Shown: piece after piece, positions 8,659 to 17,849 of the stretch | Layout of the letters: the number at the start of each line of letters is the position of its first letter | How positions within the stretch are numbered: the first letter of the stretch is position 1 | NCBI RefSeq assembly: GCF_001307295.1 | Contig: NZ_CP012700.1 | Span: forward strand, 4,219,001 to 4,283,000 | DNA from: Sphingopyxis macrogoltabida | Lineage (GTDB): Bacteria; Pseudomonadota; Alphaproteobacteria; Sphingomonadales; Sphingomonadaceae | DNA: 64,000 nt | Direction of reading: 5' to 3' | Notes under the pieces: model-generated | Told to the model about the DNA's origin: nothing | What the model saw: only the letters and a program-made list of their open reading frames with translations | The model's database searches: none | Made by a program: the position numbers and the translations under genes

Positions 8659-9571
8659 CGGCTCCCTGTCCTTTCGCGGCGGGCGCCGCAGGCACCTTCT
8701 CTCCACCGCCCAGTGAATAGACATAGGTCGCGAGCATCTTGATGGTGACCGGGTCGAGGCGCTCGCCCCAGCGCGGCATCACGCCATTGCGCGGCTGGTT
8801 GATGGTCGCGGTGAGGCTCTCGCGGCCGCCGCCGTAAAGCCAGATCGCATCGGTGAGCTTCGGTGCGCCGACCTGTCGCCCGCCTTCGCCGCCCGCGCCG
8901 TGGCATACCGCACAATTGTCGGCAAACAGAGTCGCGCCGCGCGCCGACGAAGCGCTGGCCTTTTCCTGACGGCTGATCGTACGGACAAAGCTGACGACAT
9001 CGGAAATCTGCGCCGGGTCGAGGATGCCGTCACGCCCGAACGCGGGCATCTGGCTGGTGCGCGTGCCGGGATGGTCGGGGTTCCGGATGCCGTTGGTTAT
9101 CGTGTAATGGATCGAGCCGAGATCGCCGCCCCAGAGCCAGTCGTCGTCGGTGAGGCTCGGATAAAGCTTCTTGAGCCCCGCCCCGCCCGCGCCGTGGCAC
9201 TGAACGCAATGGACGCGAAAGGCCGCGCCGCCGCCCTGCACCGCAGCCTGCATCAGCGCGGGCTTGGCTGGCAGATCGACGATATCGGTCGCGGCGATCG
9301 CGTCGGCCGTCGGCGCGCGGCGCTTCGCGTCGGCGGCGAGTTCCTGCTCGAGCTGCCCGCGGCTCGACCAGCCGAGGACGCCTTTCGTGGCATCATCGAT
9401 CATCGGCCAGGCCGGGTAGAGTATGACGTAGCCGAGCGCCCAGACGATCGTCAGATAGAAGGTCCACAGCCACCAGCGCGGCAAGGGCGTATTGAGCTCC
9501 TCGATGCCGTCCCACTCATGGCCGACCGTGCTCGTGCCGGTCGCTTCGTCGATGCGTTTCTGCTCAACCAT
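8645..9571 (-). CDS. ccoP: cbb3 oxidase dihaem cytochrome c subunit CcoP
   Basis: A 308-residue subunit III. It has the cytosolic N-terminus with TPLPRWWLWTFYLTIVW, a membrane helix, and two periplasmic c-type haem sites, CVQCH and CAVCH. It passes electrons from soluble cytochromes or the bc1 complex to CcoO and the CcoN active site. It overlaps ccoQ by 8 bp and ccoG by 14 bp. Confidence 0.97.
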   Translation of the reverse strand: MVEQKRIDEATGTSTVGHEWDGIEELNTPLPRWWLWTFYLTIVWALGYVILYPAWPMIDDATKGVLGWSSRGQLEQELAADAKRRAPTADAIAATDIVDLPAKPALMQAAVQGGGAAFRVHCVQCHGAGGAGLKKLYPSLTDDDWLWGGDLGSIHYTITNGIRNPDHPGTRTSQMPAFGRDGILDPAQISDVVSFVRTISRQEKASASSARGATLFADNCAVCHGAGGEGGRQVGAPKLTDAIWLYGGGRESLTATINQPRNGVMPRWGERLDPVTIKMLATYVYSLGGGEKVPAAPAAKGQGADGQP

Positions 9572-9722
9572 GTTCGTCGTCCTTGAAGATCATGTTCGCG
9601 GCTTCATCGTTGCGCGTGCGCGCGGCCTTGCGAAACGGCCAGGCCACGAGGCCGAGGAAAAGGACGGCCATGGCAAGCAGCCCCCAGCTGTCGGCGAAAT
9701 GGCGGAGCGCGTCGTAGGTCAT
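9564..9722 (-). CDS. ccoQ: cbb3 oxidase small subunit CcoQ/FixQ
   Basis: A 52-residue protein with one membrane helix (about residues 11-30) and a charged C-terminal tail (FKDDEHG). It lies exactly between ccoO and ccoP with ATGA-type overlap to ccoO and an 8-bp overlap with ccoP. CcoQ stabilises the complex, chiefly the CcoP interaction. Confidence 0.93.
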   Translation of the reverse strand: MTYDALRHFADSWGLLAMAVLFLGLVAWPFRKAARTRNDEAANMIFKDDEHG

Positions 9723-10501
9723 GGCGCTTTCGCCTGGGCGGGAGCGATTTCCGCTTCGTGCGGACGTTCCTGCGGTCCTGCCTTGTCGACGTCGACGAGG
9801 GTGCCGAGCATCTGGAGATAGGCGACGAGCGCATCCATCTCGGTAATGCGATCAGGATCGCCGTCGAAGTCGCGGACCTGCGCCTTGGGATAGCGCTTGG
9901 CGAGATCGCCCGCCCCCGCTTCGGGATTGGCCTGCGCCGCGATATCGTCGTTCGCCTTGGCGATATCGGCCTTCGTGTACGGCACGCCGACCCGGTATAG
10001 CGCGGTGAGGTCGTTTCGCATGTCGCCGGTCTCGAGGTCGTGGTCGGCGAGGAAGGCGTAGGGCGGCATGATCGATTCGGGCACGACGCTCCTGGGATCG
10101 ATCAGATGGGCGCGATGCCATTCGTCCGAGTAGCGCCCGCCGACGCGGGCGAGGTCGGGTCCGGTGCGCTTCGATCCCCATTGGAAAGGATGATCGTACA
10201 TGCTCTCGGCCGCGAGGCTGTAATGGCCATAGCGCTCGACCTCATCGCGGAACGGACGGATCATCTGGCTGTGACAGGTGTAGCAGCCTTCGCGCATATA
10301 GATGTTGCGCCCGGCAAGCTCGAGCGGCGTGTAGGGCCGCATGCCGTCGACCTTCTCGATCGTGTTGTCGATCCAGAACAGCGGCGCGATTTCGACGATG
10401 CCGCCGATCGTGACCGCGACGAGCGCGAAGAGACCGAGCAGGCTGACATTGCGCTCGAGAATCTTGTGGCTGAAGCCCTTTTCGTCGTTGTTCTTGGCCA
10501 T
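9719..10501 (-). CDS. ccoO: cbb3 oxidase monohaem cytochrome c subunit CcoO
   Basis: A 260-residue subunit II. It has an N-terminal membrane anchor (about residues 19-42), the haem c site [12 protein letters not shown] and the conserved [19 protein letters not shown] segment. It relays electrons from CcoP to CcoN. It lies 11 bp downstream of ccoN and overlaps ccoQ at its stop. Confidence 0.97.
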   Translation of the reverse strand: MAKNNDEKGFSHKILERNVSLLGLFALVAVTIGGIVEIAPLFWIDNTIEKVDGMRPYTPLELAGRNIYMREGCYTCHSQMIRPFRDEVERYGHYSLAAESMYDHPFQWGSKRTGPDLARVGGRYSDEWHRAHLIDPRSVVPESIMPPYAFLADHDLETGDMRNDLTALYRVGVPYTKADIAKANDDIAAQANPEAGAGDLAKRYPKAQVRDFDGDPDRITEMDALVAYLQMLGTLVDVDKAGPQERPHEAEIAPAQAKAP

Positions 10502-10512
10502 GGATGGGCTCC

Positions 10513-12171
10513 TTATTCGGCGGGCGCGAGGGCGAGCGGGCGATCCGCCGCCACATTGTGCGGAGTTTCGGTCATCGGCTTCTCGGCACGCACCTTGCCG
10601 GCGAGCGTCGCCCAGACATTGACGATCATGATGAGGAAGCCCGCGAGATACATTGCCCCGCCTGCGGCGCGGATCAGATACATCGGGTGCATCGCGGCAA
10701 CGCTTTCGGCAAAGCTGTAGACGAGGTAGCCGTCAGCCCCATATTCGCGCCACATCAGCCCCTGCATGATGCCCGCAACCCACATCGACGCGGCGTAGAA
10801 AACGATCCCGACGGTTGCGAGCCAGAAGTGCCAGTTGACCATGCGCAGGCTGTAGAGGCGCGGACGGCCCCACAGGCGCGGCACGAGATAATAGACGCAA
10901 GCGAAGGTGATCATGCCGTTCCAGCCGAGCGCGCCCGAATGGACGTGCCCGATCGTCCAGTCGGTGTAATGCGACATCGAGTTGACCCATTTGATCGACA
11001 TCATCGGGCCTTCGAAGGTACTCATGCCGTAGAAGGCGAGCGCCATCACCATCATGCGGATGATCGGGTCGGTGCGGATCTTGTCCCACGCGCCATTCAG
11101 CGTCATCAGGCCGTTGATCATCCCGCCCCAGCTCGGCATCCACAGCATGATCGAGAAGACCATGCCGAGCGTCTGCGCCCAGTCGGGCAGCGCAGTGTAG
11201 TGAAGGTGGTGCGGTCCCGCCCAGATGTAGAGGAAGATCAGCGACCAGAAGTGGATGATCGACAGGCGGTAGGAATAGACCGGCCGCTCGGCCTGCTTCG
11301 GCACGAAATAATACATCATCGCAAGGAAGCCCGCGGTCAGGAAGAAGCCGACCGCGTTATGCCCGTACCACCACTGCGTCAGCGCATCCTGGACGCCCGC
11401 GAAGGCGGCATAGCTCTTCGATCCGAAGATGCTCGCAGGCATCGACAGATTGTTGACGAGGTGCAGCATCGCGATGGTGATGATGAAACTGAGGTAGAAC
11501 CAGTTCGCGACATAGATATGCGGCTCGCGGCGCTTCACGATCGTGCCGAGAAAGACGACGAGATAGGCGACCCAGACGATCGTCAGCCAGAGATCTACAT
11601 ACCATTCGGGTTCGGCATATTCCTTCGCCTCGGTGACCCCCATCAAATAGCCGGTCGCGGCGAGTACGATGAAGAGCTGGTAACCCCAGAAAACGAAACG
11701 TGCGAGCGTGGGGAAAGCGAGCCGCGCGCGGCAGGTACGCTGGACGACATAACAGCTTGTCGCGATCAGCGCATTGCCGCCAAAGGCGAAGATCACCGCC
11801 GAGGTATGCAGCGGGCGCAGGCGCCCGAAGGTCGTATATTCGAACCCTAGATTGAGCGCCGGAAAGGCGAGCTGCAGCGCGATGAACAGCCCCGCCGCCA
11901 TGCCCGCGAGGCCCCAGAAAAGTGTCGCGATGACGCCCCAGCGGATCGGGTCGTCATCATAGACGCCCTCGTCCGCGGGCATTTTGAGCAAGCCGTGCGC
12001 GATCGCCTCATAATCGGCGCGCGACACGGTCGCCCAGAGCATCAGCAGGCAGGCGAGCGCGACGATGAACATGTGGACAGCAAAGGGCGCATCGACTGCC
12101 ACGGCCGCCATCACCAGCGCCAACAGGGCCAGCCCGAGCCATCCCCCCGCCTTTGCTACCAGAGTGTCCAT
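10513..12171 (-). CDS. ccoN: cbb3-type cytochrome c oxidase catalytic subunit I, CcoN
   Basis: A 552-residue haem-copper oxidase subunit I (C family) with about 12 or more helices. Visible landmarks are YNAVGFFLT (with the HNAVGF core), [13 protein letters not shown] with the CuB histidines, and [11 protein letters not shown] near the haem ligands. It reduces oxygen to water and pumps protons, with high oxygen affinity. The start at 12171 was chosen because an FNR-type box lies 79 bp upstream; a longer reading from 12285 would put that box inside the gene. First gene of ccoNOQP-GHIS. Confidence 0.96.
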   Translation of the reverse strand: MDTLVAKAGGWLGLALLALVMAAVAVDAPFAVHMFIVALACLLMLWATVSRADYEAIAHGLLKMPADEGVYDDDPIRWGVIATLFWGLAGMAAGLFIALQLAFPALNLGFEYTTFGRLRPLHTSAVIFAFGGNALIATSCYVVQRTCRARLAFPTLARFVFWGYQLFIVLAATGYLMGVTEAKEYAEPEWYVDLWLTIVWVAYLVVFLGTIVKRREPHIYVANWFYLSFIITIAMLHLVNNLSMPASIFGSKSYAAFAGVQDALTQWWYGHNAVGFFLTAGFLAMMYYFVPKQAERPVYSYRLSIIHFWSLIFLYIWAGPHHLHYTALPDWAQTLGMVFSIMLWMPSWGGMINGLMTLNGAWDKIRTDPIIRMMVMALAFYGMSTFEGPMMSIKWVNSMSHYTDWTIGHVHSGALGWNGMITFACVYYLVPRLWGRPRLYSLRMVNWHFWLATVGIVFYAASMWVAGIMQGLMWREYGADGYLVYSFAESVAAMHPMYLIRAAGGAMYLAGFLIMIVNVWATLAGKVRAEKPMTETPHNVAADRPLALAPAE

Positions 12172-12249
12172 ATCGCTTGCCCCTGCGTGATGCGGCTTCG
12201 TTGCCGCATGGTTCGGCACCGCTCTTGGCCGCGCGGGCGGGCAAAAACA

Positions 12250-12263
12250 TTGACCAAGATCAA
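12250..12263. promoter_or_regulatory. FNR/FixK box upstream of ccoN
   Basis: TTGACCAAGATCAA matches TTGAT-N4-ATCAA at 9 of 10 defined positions. It lies 79 bp upstream of ccoN and also about 80 bp upstream of the divergent interrupted reading frame at 12343, so it may once have served both. Confidence 0.75.
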
Positions 12264-12342
12264 CCAACAGATTGCGCGGCATCAATGCAGGGTGACCGCA
12301 CCTGGGTGCAGGGAGCCCGCGTCAACGCAAGGAGCAACGACC

Positions 12343-12369
12343 ATGAAAAAGCATAATCTCTCCCTGATT
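12343..12369 (+). pseudogene. 5' stub of a divergent gene cut by an IS21 remnant
   Basis: A strong AAGGAG ribosome binding site is followed by ATG at 12343 and a few codons ([10 protein letters not shown]). The sequence then becomes homologous to the middle of IstB in another frame. This looks like the start of a gene divergent from ccoN that lost everything after its first codons. Its identity cannot be recovered. Confidence 0.4.
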
Positions 12370-12688
12370 GGTGACACGCCTCGAAGAGGAGACCCGGATC
12401 GGCAAAGGCGGGACCCTGGCGGCGCAGCTGTCGCGGCTCGACCTGATCGTGCTCGACGAGCTCGGTTATCTGCCGTTCGCCCGCTCGGGAGGGCAGTTGC
12501 TGTTCCACCTCATCAGCAAGCTTTATGAGCGGACCAGCGTCATCATCACCACGAACCTCGCCTTCGGCGAATGGCCGACCGTGTTCGGCGATCCCAAGAT
12601 GACCACGGCGCTGCTCGACCGCGTCACCCACCACTGCGATATCGTCGAGACGGGCAACGACAGCTGGCGCTTCAAAAACCGCAGCTGA
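12368..12688 (+). pseudogene. istB: IstB-like ATP-binding protein, C-terminal fragment
   Basis: 106 residues matching the second half of IS21 helper ATPase IstB: the Walker B region [14 protein letters not shown], then [18 protein letters not shown] and the C-terminal [15 protein letters not shown] block. The first 130 or so residues with the Walker A site are absent, so the protein cannot act as an ATPase. A remnant. Confidence 0.88.
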
Positions 12689-12866
12689 CAGCCACCTTCG
12701 GCGCCTTCAAAAATCTATCTTGCGCTGCGCGCGCCTCCGGTCGGGCTACGCCCGCCCTCCGCCGCACGCAGCGCAAGGCCATCTTCAACAAACCAGCATC
12801 ATATTATCCGAAAAGGGGGTCCCTCTTCGACGCCGATCGGGGGTCCCTTTTGAACGCCGTTTGACA
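12368..12866 (+). mobile_element. Truncated IS21-family element (3' part)
   Basis: An IstB C-terminal fragment is followed by two tandem 23-bp repeats (12815-12837 and 12839-12861), both opening GGGGGTCCCT. The element ends in TTGACA at 12866, which matches IS21-type right ends with multiple terminal repeats and a CA-3' tip. istA, the istB 5' part and the left end are missing. Confidence 0.75.
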
Positions 12867-12938
12867 ATCCTGCTTGTCGGCGTCGCCTTCCGCCTCGGAC
12901 GCCGCTGGTTTCCGACCACCGTTCCCTCACAAGCCTGA
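12867..12938 (+). pseudogene. C-terminal tail of an ars-operon gene cut by the IS21 remnant (tentative)
   Basis: The frame is open from the IS21 right end to a TGA at 12938, 5 bp before the arsH start. It gives about 23 residues ([16 protein letters not shown]...). The tight spacing to arsH suggests the end of an upstream operon gene. The family is not recognisable from so short a piece. Confidence 0.35.
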
Positions 12939-12943
12939 GTATC

Positions 12944-13699
12944 ATGACAGAACTGCCCTACACGCGCCTGCGCTCGCTGGCCGATCCCGTCCACTTCCCC
13001 GCCTTGAATGCCGAATATATCCGCACGCAGCCGGCGCTCGGATTCGGCCTGCTCGATCCAGCGCCGCGCATTCTTCTGCTCTACGGATCCTTGCGCAAAC
13101 GCTCCTATTCGCGGCTCGTCGTCGAAGAAACGGCGCGCCTTCTCCAGCTCTTCGGTTGCGAAACGCGGATCTTCGACCCGTCCGACCTGCCCCTCCCCGA
13201 CCAGATCGCCGACGACGATCACCCGGCAGTCGAGGAGCTGCGGCAGCATTCCATCTGGTCCGAAGGCCAAGTCTGGTGCAGCCCCGAGCGGCATGGCCAG
13301 ATCACCGGCATCATGAAGGCGCAGGTCGACCATCTTCCGCTTGCCTACAAAGGCCTCCGCCCTACACAGGGGCGCACACTTGCGGTCATGCAGGTGTCGG
13401 CAGGGTCGCAATCGTTCAACAGCGTCAATACGCTCCGCATCCTCGGCCGCTGGATGCGGATGATCACCATCCCGAACCAGTCGAGTGTCGCCAAGGCCTA
13501 TCAGGAGTTCGACGAGGGGGGGCGCATGCTGCCATCGAGCTATTATGACCGTATCGTCGATGTCGCCGAAGAACTTGTCCGCTTCACCGTGCTAACGCGC
13601 GGTCATGCGGACCAGCTTGTCGACCGCTATTCGGAACGTAAAGATCGAAAGGAGCCCGTGGTGACACCCGCCCAACTGGCAGGATTGCCCGGCACGTGA
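12944..13699 (+). CDS. arsH: Arsenical resistance flavoprotein ArsH
   Basis: A 251-residue NADPH-dependent FMN reductase of the ArsH type. The flavodoxin-like core has the FMN phosphate loop GSLRKRSYS (about residues 48-56), and the family-typical [15 protein letters not shown] and [15 protein letters not shown] segments are present. Studied ArsH enzymes oxidise trivalent organoarsenicals or act as quinone reductases. Other ars genes are not seen; the upstream part of the operon seems to have been removed by the IS21 insertion. It converges with the esterase gene, 13 bp apart. Confidence 0.92.
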   Translation: MTELPYTRLRSLADPVHFPALNAEYIRTQPALGFGLLDPAPRILLLYGSLRKRSYSRLVVEETARLLQLFGCETRIFDPSDLPLPDQIADDDHPAVEELRQHSIWSEGQVWCSPERHGQITGIMKAQVDHLPLAYKGLRPTQGRTLAVMQVSAGSQSFNSVNTLRILGRWMRMITIPNQSSVAKAYQEFDEGGRMLPSSYYDRIVDVAEELVRFTVLTRGHADQLVDRYSERKDRKEPVVTPAQLAGLPGT

Positions 13700-13712
13700 C
13701 TATCCTCTCAAG

Positions 13713-14735
13713 TCATTCATGGTCGGCCTGATCTAACCGAACGGGCAAAGATAGCTGCCGGCGCGGAAGACTTCGGAGCCATACGACCGACCGGGAAAGT
13801 GCTGCCTTTCCTGCAGCGGTGTCGAGATCGAACTGATACTCGTGCCCGAGTGGAGGCTCATATTCGGCCTTAAAGAACAAACGATCGACGGCAACGCCCT
13901 TAGCCTCAAGGCTATCGGCGAAACTGACCGATTGCGGCCCCAGTGGATCCGCGTTGCCTGCGCTGACAAATGCGGGGGGATAGTTCGACGTGATGCTCGG
14001 TCCGAAATTTATAGACTCAAAGCCCTGGGCGTCGCGCCAATCACGCTTGCCGCTGTAGGCCCAACTCGTCGATTTCACGAACCATCCGATTAATCCGCCA
14101 CCTTCGCCCATCTTGGTGATGTCGTAAACGCCGCAGAACAAGAGAACGCCGGCGATCTGCTGATACGATATCGACGGCACGATGCCGACGGTTCGGGCAT
14201 AATCCGGGTCCGCGATCACCGCAGCCGTTTGCGCTGCGATCTGCGCGCCGGCACTGTCGCCGGCGAGAACGATGTGGTCCCGATCCACACCCAGAGCCTG
14301 TGCGTTTTGCGACAGATAGCCCAGCGCTCTGTTCACCTGCCTGACTGGCATGGGATATTTTTCGCCCGGGGCAATCGTGTAGTCGATATTCACGACTATG
14401 AATCCCTGTCCCGCCAGTATCTTCGTATAGTTGGCGAGGTCGCTCCGCCTGCCGGAGACAAACCCTCCGCCATGCACCCAGACGACGGTCGGCGCTCCGG
14501 TCAGAACGCGCTTCGGACGATGAATATCCATGAATGCATCCGCATCTTTAGGGTCGTATTGCCTTGTCTCGGTCTGGATCGAGCGTGGCAGATGCTTTTC
14601 AAGTTTCGCGGAGGCTTCGGCGGCTCCGCTGTCGAAGATCGCACGAATGACCAAGACGCTCGGCCACGGCGAGAGAAGGAATGCGGCTGCGAACGTCGCA
14701 ACCGCTATGAAAAGTCCGATCAGCACCTTGCGCAT
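13713..14735 (-). CDS. Alpha/beta hydrolase (HSL-type esterase/lipase) with membrane anchor
   Basis: About 340 residues. An N-terminal hydrophobic stretch (about residues 4-24) acts as signal or anchor. The oxyanion HGGGF motif and the nucleophile elbow GDSAGA follow, with a C-terminal histidine in GHEYQF. These place it with the HSL/BD-FAE-type serine esterases that act on small esters. The substrate is unknown. The start at 14735 has a better ribosome binding site (GGGGG) than the in-frame ATG at 14747. Confidence 0.82.
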   Translation of the reverse strand: MRKVLIGLFIAVATFAAAFLLSPWPSVLVIRAIFDSGAAEASAKLEKHLPRSIQTETRQYDPKDADAFMDIHRPKRVLTGAPTVVWVHGGGFVSGRRSDLANYTKILAGQGFIVVNIDYTIAPGEKYPMPVRQVNRALGYLSQNAQALGVDRDHIVLAGDSAGAQIAAQTAAVIADPDYARTVGIVPSISYQQIAGVLLFCGVYDITKMGEGGGLIGWFVKSTSWAYSGKRDWRDAQGFESINFGPSITSNYPPAFVSAGNADPLGPQSVSFADSLEAKGVAVDRLFFKAEYEPPLGHEYQFDLDTAAGKAALSRSVVWLRSLPRRQLSLPVRLDQADHE

Positions 14736-14747
14736 GGCGGCCCCCAT

Positions 14748-15168
14748 TGACCGTCACAATATCAGACTCGCCACCGAACTTCCATGACGCTGCTGACGAC
14801 AGGGGACATCGCGATCATCGGCGAGGCTTCCCTTTCAACCTGTTCTGACGTTCTTCTCAATGTCGGGTCTCAGGCGCAAAGTTATCGTGCCCCAACATGA
14901 GAAACTCTCGATAATCAGTGAGCGTGTTGGGCGGCAGTTGGCGTATTTCGTTGAATTTCCGACGAAGGCAGGTGTCGATCTTCGAAGGCTTTCAACTTAC
15001 TTCTAAAGCATTGAAATTATTGAGCGGTGCCTCCGTCGATTCTGGTCATAACAACATAGATTCGGCGCGGGACAGTCTTGTCGAACGAACGAGCTGCTTA
15101 CTTGGGAAAATCCATGCTCCCGGACCCGTCGCAGAGATCCGTTCAAGTCCTCAAAATATAACGAGAAA
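14748..15168. other. Gene-free stretch before the attachment site
   Basis: About 420 bp with lower GC and no supported reading frame. It is the chromosomal flank left of the island. No promoter or repeat could be assigned beyond its border with the tRNA fragment at 15169. Confidence 0.5.
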
Positions 15169-15213
15169 TGGCGCACCCGAAGGGATTCGAACCCCTGGCC
15201 TCTGCCTTCGGAG
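15169..15213 (-). other. Partial tRNA-Arg(CCG) 3' half, attachment site
   Basis: Read on the minus strand, 45 bp run from the anticodon loop (CTCCGAA, anticodon CCG) through the T-arm (AGGGG TTCGAAT CCCTT) to the acceptor strand and CCA. Beyond 15213 the sequence no longer fits the 5' half of a tRNA. This is the pattern left when an element integrates into a tRNA 3' end and restores the whole gene at its other end. The integrase lies 185 bp away. Confidence 0.8.
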
Positions 15214-15338
15214 CAATTTGGGCTGACTATCCGAATTGCACGCTAGGACACGCCATGACACGATATGTCACTGAAACTAATAGACAATTTACTACCTTGC
15301 ACCGAAATTCATATCCGAAGCTTCGCTCTGACTTTCCT

Positions 15339-15375
15339 CCTGCTGCTTCCGTGGTGCTTCCGCGGAAACAGCAGG
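15339..15375. promoter_or_regulatory. Inverted repeat upstream of the integrase
   Basis: The 13-bp arms CCTGCTGCTTCCG (15339-15351) and CGGAAACAGCAGG (15363-15375) match with one mismatch across an 11-bp loop. They end 22 bp before the integrase ATG. It may be an operator for a regulator or excisionase, or an integrase arm site. Confidence 0.4.
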
Positions 15376-15397
15376 TTCACGAAGGAGGCATCGCATA

Positions 15398-16744
15398 ATG
15401 GCCAAACTAACAAAGCGCGTCGTGGACGCGGCAGCGGTCCGTGAGAAGGACTATTTCATCTGGGACGACGAACTGCCAGGTTTTGGCCTGCGCGTGTTCG
15501 GATCTGGCAAGCGCAGCTATCTGATCCAGTATCGGGCTGCGGGTCGGACCCGTCGCTACACCATCGGGCTTCACGGAATCTGGACCGCAGAAACTGCGCG
15601 TCAGGAAGCCAAGGTGCAACTCGGTCGGGTGGCACAGGGTGACAACCCTTCAGAAGAACGCCTGCTCGATCATCAAGCGCTTACCGTGAAGGAGCTGTGC
15701 TCCATGTATCTGAAGGATCTCGACGCCGGTCTTATCCTTGGGAAAGGCGGTCGGCCGAAAAAGACAACGACAATCATCACTGACACTGGCCGAATCCACC
15801 GACACATCATGCCCCTCATTGGCAACCGGCGCGTCAAAGATCTCACGAAAACCGACATCACCAAGGTCATGAAGGACATCATGGCCGGTAAGACCGCTGT
15901 GTCTGTCAAAACGAAGAAACTGCGCGGCAAGGCCGTCGTCACGGGCGGTGCCGGCACGGCCACGCGAACGGTCGGGCTTTTGGGTGGTATCTTCACCTAC
16001 GCAATGGAAGCCGGGGTCATAACGACCAATCCGGCACATGGCATCCGCAAGCCGAAGGACAATGTTCGTGACCGGCGTCTGACGGAAGCTGAATATAGGA
16101 TTTTGGGCGAAATTCTACGAACAGCAGCCGCGAACCCCAAATTTACAATGACGGTCGATGTTATTCGGCAGATTGCACTTACCGGGTGCCGGCGAAGTGA
16201 AATCATCGGGCTCATGTGGCGCGAAGCCGATACGGACGCAAGCTGCCTACGCCTAACGGACAGCAAAGAGGGCGCATCTGTTCGCCCTGTCGGGCTCGCC
16301 GTCGTCGAATATCTGGAGGAGCGCCGAAAGACCGCGACGGGCTCGTATGTTTTTCCTGGCCAGGACGAAGACAATGCGTTTGGCAGCTTCCCCAATCACT
16401 GGAAACAGATTTTCAGAAACTCTCTGCTTTCCGATGTGACCCCGCATGTTTTGCGTCACAGCTTCGCGAGCATCGCCAATGACCTTGGGTTTACCGAGGT
16501 CACGATTGCCGCATTGGTTGGCCATTCCAAAGGAACCGTCACCAGCAAATACATCCATACGTTAGACACTGCCCTGATTATGGCTGCCGATACGATCTCC
16601 GGCTACATTCAAGGCCTGCTAGACGGAATTGAGTTCAAACAGACTGCTTACGCGCTGGATTGGGGTTCTCGAAAGGCGGCGCTCGCTCTGTTCCTTGAGA
16701 ATGCGACGGGAAAAGAGCAGGAAAAGTTATCAGTCGCCTCCTAG
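15398..16744 (+). CDS. int: Tyrosine-type integrase of the island (P4-like)
   Basis: A 448-residue integrase. The N-terminal DUF4102-type arm-binding domain is seen in the YFIWDDELPGFGLRVFGSGKRSY region. A central core-binding domain follows. The catalytic domain carries R (CRRSEI), HVLRHSFAS, VGHSKGTVTSKYIH and the tyrosine. GGAGG lies 8 bp upstream of the ATG. It recombines the element into a tRNA 3' end, fitting the tRNA-Arg fragment next door. It reads into the island. Confidence 0.93.
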   Translation: MAKLTKRVVDAAAVREKDYFIWDDELPGFGLRVFGSGKRSYLIQYRAAGRTRRYTIGLHGIWTAETARQEAKVQLGRVAQGDNPSEERLLDHQALTVKELCSMYLKDLDAGLILGKGGRPKKTTTIITDTGRIHRHIMPLIGNRRVKDLTKTDITKVMKDIMAGKTAVSVKTKKLRGKAVVTGGAGTATRTVGLLGGIFTYAMEAGVITTNPAHGIRKPKDNVRDRRLTEAEYRILGEILRTAAANPKFTMTVDVIRQIALTGCRRSEIIGLMWREADTDASCLRLTDSKEGASVRPVGLAVVEYLEERRKTATGSYVFPGQDEDNAFGSFPNHWKQIFRNSLLSDVTPHVLRHSFASIANDLGFTEVTIAALVGHSKGTVTSKYIHTLDTALIMAADTISGYIQGLLDGIEFKQTAYALDWGSRKAALALFLENATGKEQEKLSVAS

Positions 16745-16814
16745 CCTTGGAGCTTTTCGAGCAAAGGATGCGGACTGGGCCTGACGTCGGCCTGGTCCGC
16801 GCCGCGCTTAAGTC

Positions 16815-17849
16815 CTATGCTGCAGGACAACGTATAAATTTCTCGGCAGCGCCGTCGAGAAACACGCGTTCGATGTGATGTCCTGCGCCTTCAACGAGGC
16901 TACGCGCTACCATTGGCAGCTCGCGAATTGAACGCTGAACGTCATCCAACGCGATCGGACTGTCGCTTTCTGGCACATCAATGCGTGTCACGTTGTTCTT
17001 GCCTGCCAGCAAATAAGCCTGACCGAGAGCATTACGTGATTGTGCTCGCGATGCCGCATTAAAGGCGCGCAAAAACGCCCAATCCTTAACGCCACCGTTT
17101 CGCACTCGCTCATCGATGGTGAAAGTAGCTTCGCCCGTTCCGAGGCTGAGGATACGCACATCCTCGCGCGCAAGATCATAGCAAGCAAGAGCGTCAACGA
17201 GTGCATTCATGACCGGATTGTTGGCCCAGATGCCACCGTCGATCATGACATAGCCGTCGTCCTCAACGCCAGGATAGTAGGACGGCGCAGCGGTCGTGTG
17301 GAGTGCGACATGCGCGAATTTCTTGTGGCGGTCCTTCTGATAATCGGGGTGGTGCGGCGTCTTATAGAGGAAGGGCTCGCCGTGGCGTCCCTCAAAACTC
17401 GGGATCACCAGCCGGGTGACGGCGCTATCCAGCACCTTGTCGCCGAATATCCGCAGCAACTCCTCCTTGAGAGCAGCTTGGTTGTGCTTCGGCTTGAACA
17501 GCCAGCGCAGAACCCTCGACACCTTCCCAATCCCGGCCGCTGGCGGAAAGATGTACTCGCCGCGTTCGAGATAGATGTTTAGCGCCTGTTGGGCAGTCAC
17601 ACCGTGAGCAAGAGCGAGCGCGATAATACCGCCTGTTGACGTGCCTGCGATCATGTCAAAGTGATTGGCGATCGAACCGCCATTTAAAAAACGGTTTTCG
17701 AGCTCAGCAAGGACTGCCGCAGGAAAGACGCCGCGAATGCCGCCGCCATCGATCGACAAGATGCGAAAAGGGCGACCTTGCGGCCATGGCTGCTTCAGAC
17801 GCGTGTGCTGAATCGTGCCGTCCGACCGTCGCGGTGGAATATAACTCAT
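16815..17849 (-). CDS. capV: CBASS effector, patatin-like phospholipase CapV
   Basis: A 344-residue patatin. It has the glycine loop DGGGIRG (about residues 34-40), the nucleophile GTSTGG and the catalytic dyad DGG in MIDGGIWANNP. In CBASS, CapV is switched on by the cyclic nucleotide made by the CD-NTase and degrades membrane phospholipids to kill the phage-infected cell. It is the last gene of a three-gene operon with ATGA overlap to the E2-like gene. Orphan patatins exist, but the partners here make the CBASS role strong. Confidence 0.92.
   Translation of the reverse strand: MSYIPPRRSDGTIQHTRLKQPWPQGRPFRILSIDGGGIRGVFPAAVLAELENRFLNGGSIANHFDMIAGTSTGGIIALALAHGVTAQQALNIYLERGEYIFPPAAGIGKVSRVLRWLFKPKHNQAALKEELLRIFGDKVLDSAVTRLVIPSFEGRHGEPFLYKTPHHPDYQKDRHKKFAHVALHTTAAPSYYPGVEDDGYVMIDGGIWANNPVMNALVDALACYDLAREDVRILSLGTGEATFTIDERVRNGGVKDWAFLRAFNAASRAQSRNALGQAYLLAGKNNVTRIDVPESDSPIALDDVQRSIRELPMVARSLVEGAGHHIERVFLDGAAEKFIRCPAA

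Noticed and set aside
10504..11850. 448-codon plus-strand frame opposite ccoN
   Set aside because: Antisense shadow of a well-supported oxidase gene.
12815..12861. Two direct repeats considered as CRISPR-like
   Set aside because: Only two units, no spacer, and they fit IS21 terminal repeats.
15169..15260. Complete tRNA gene
   Set aside because: Only the 3' half fits; the 5' half does not pair in the acceptor, D or anticodon stems.
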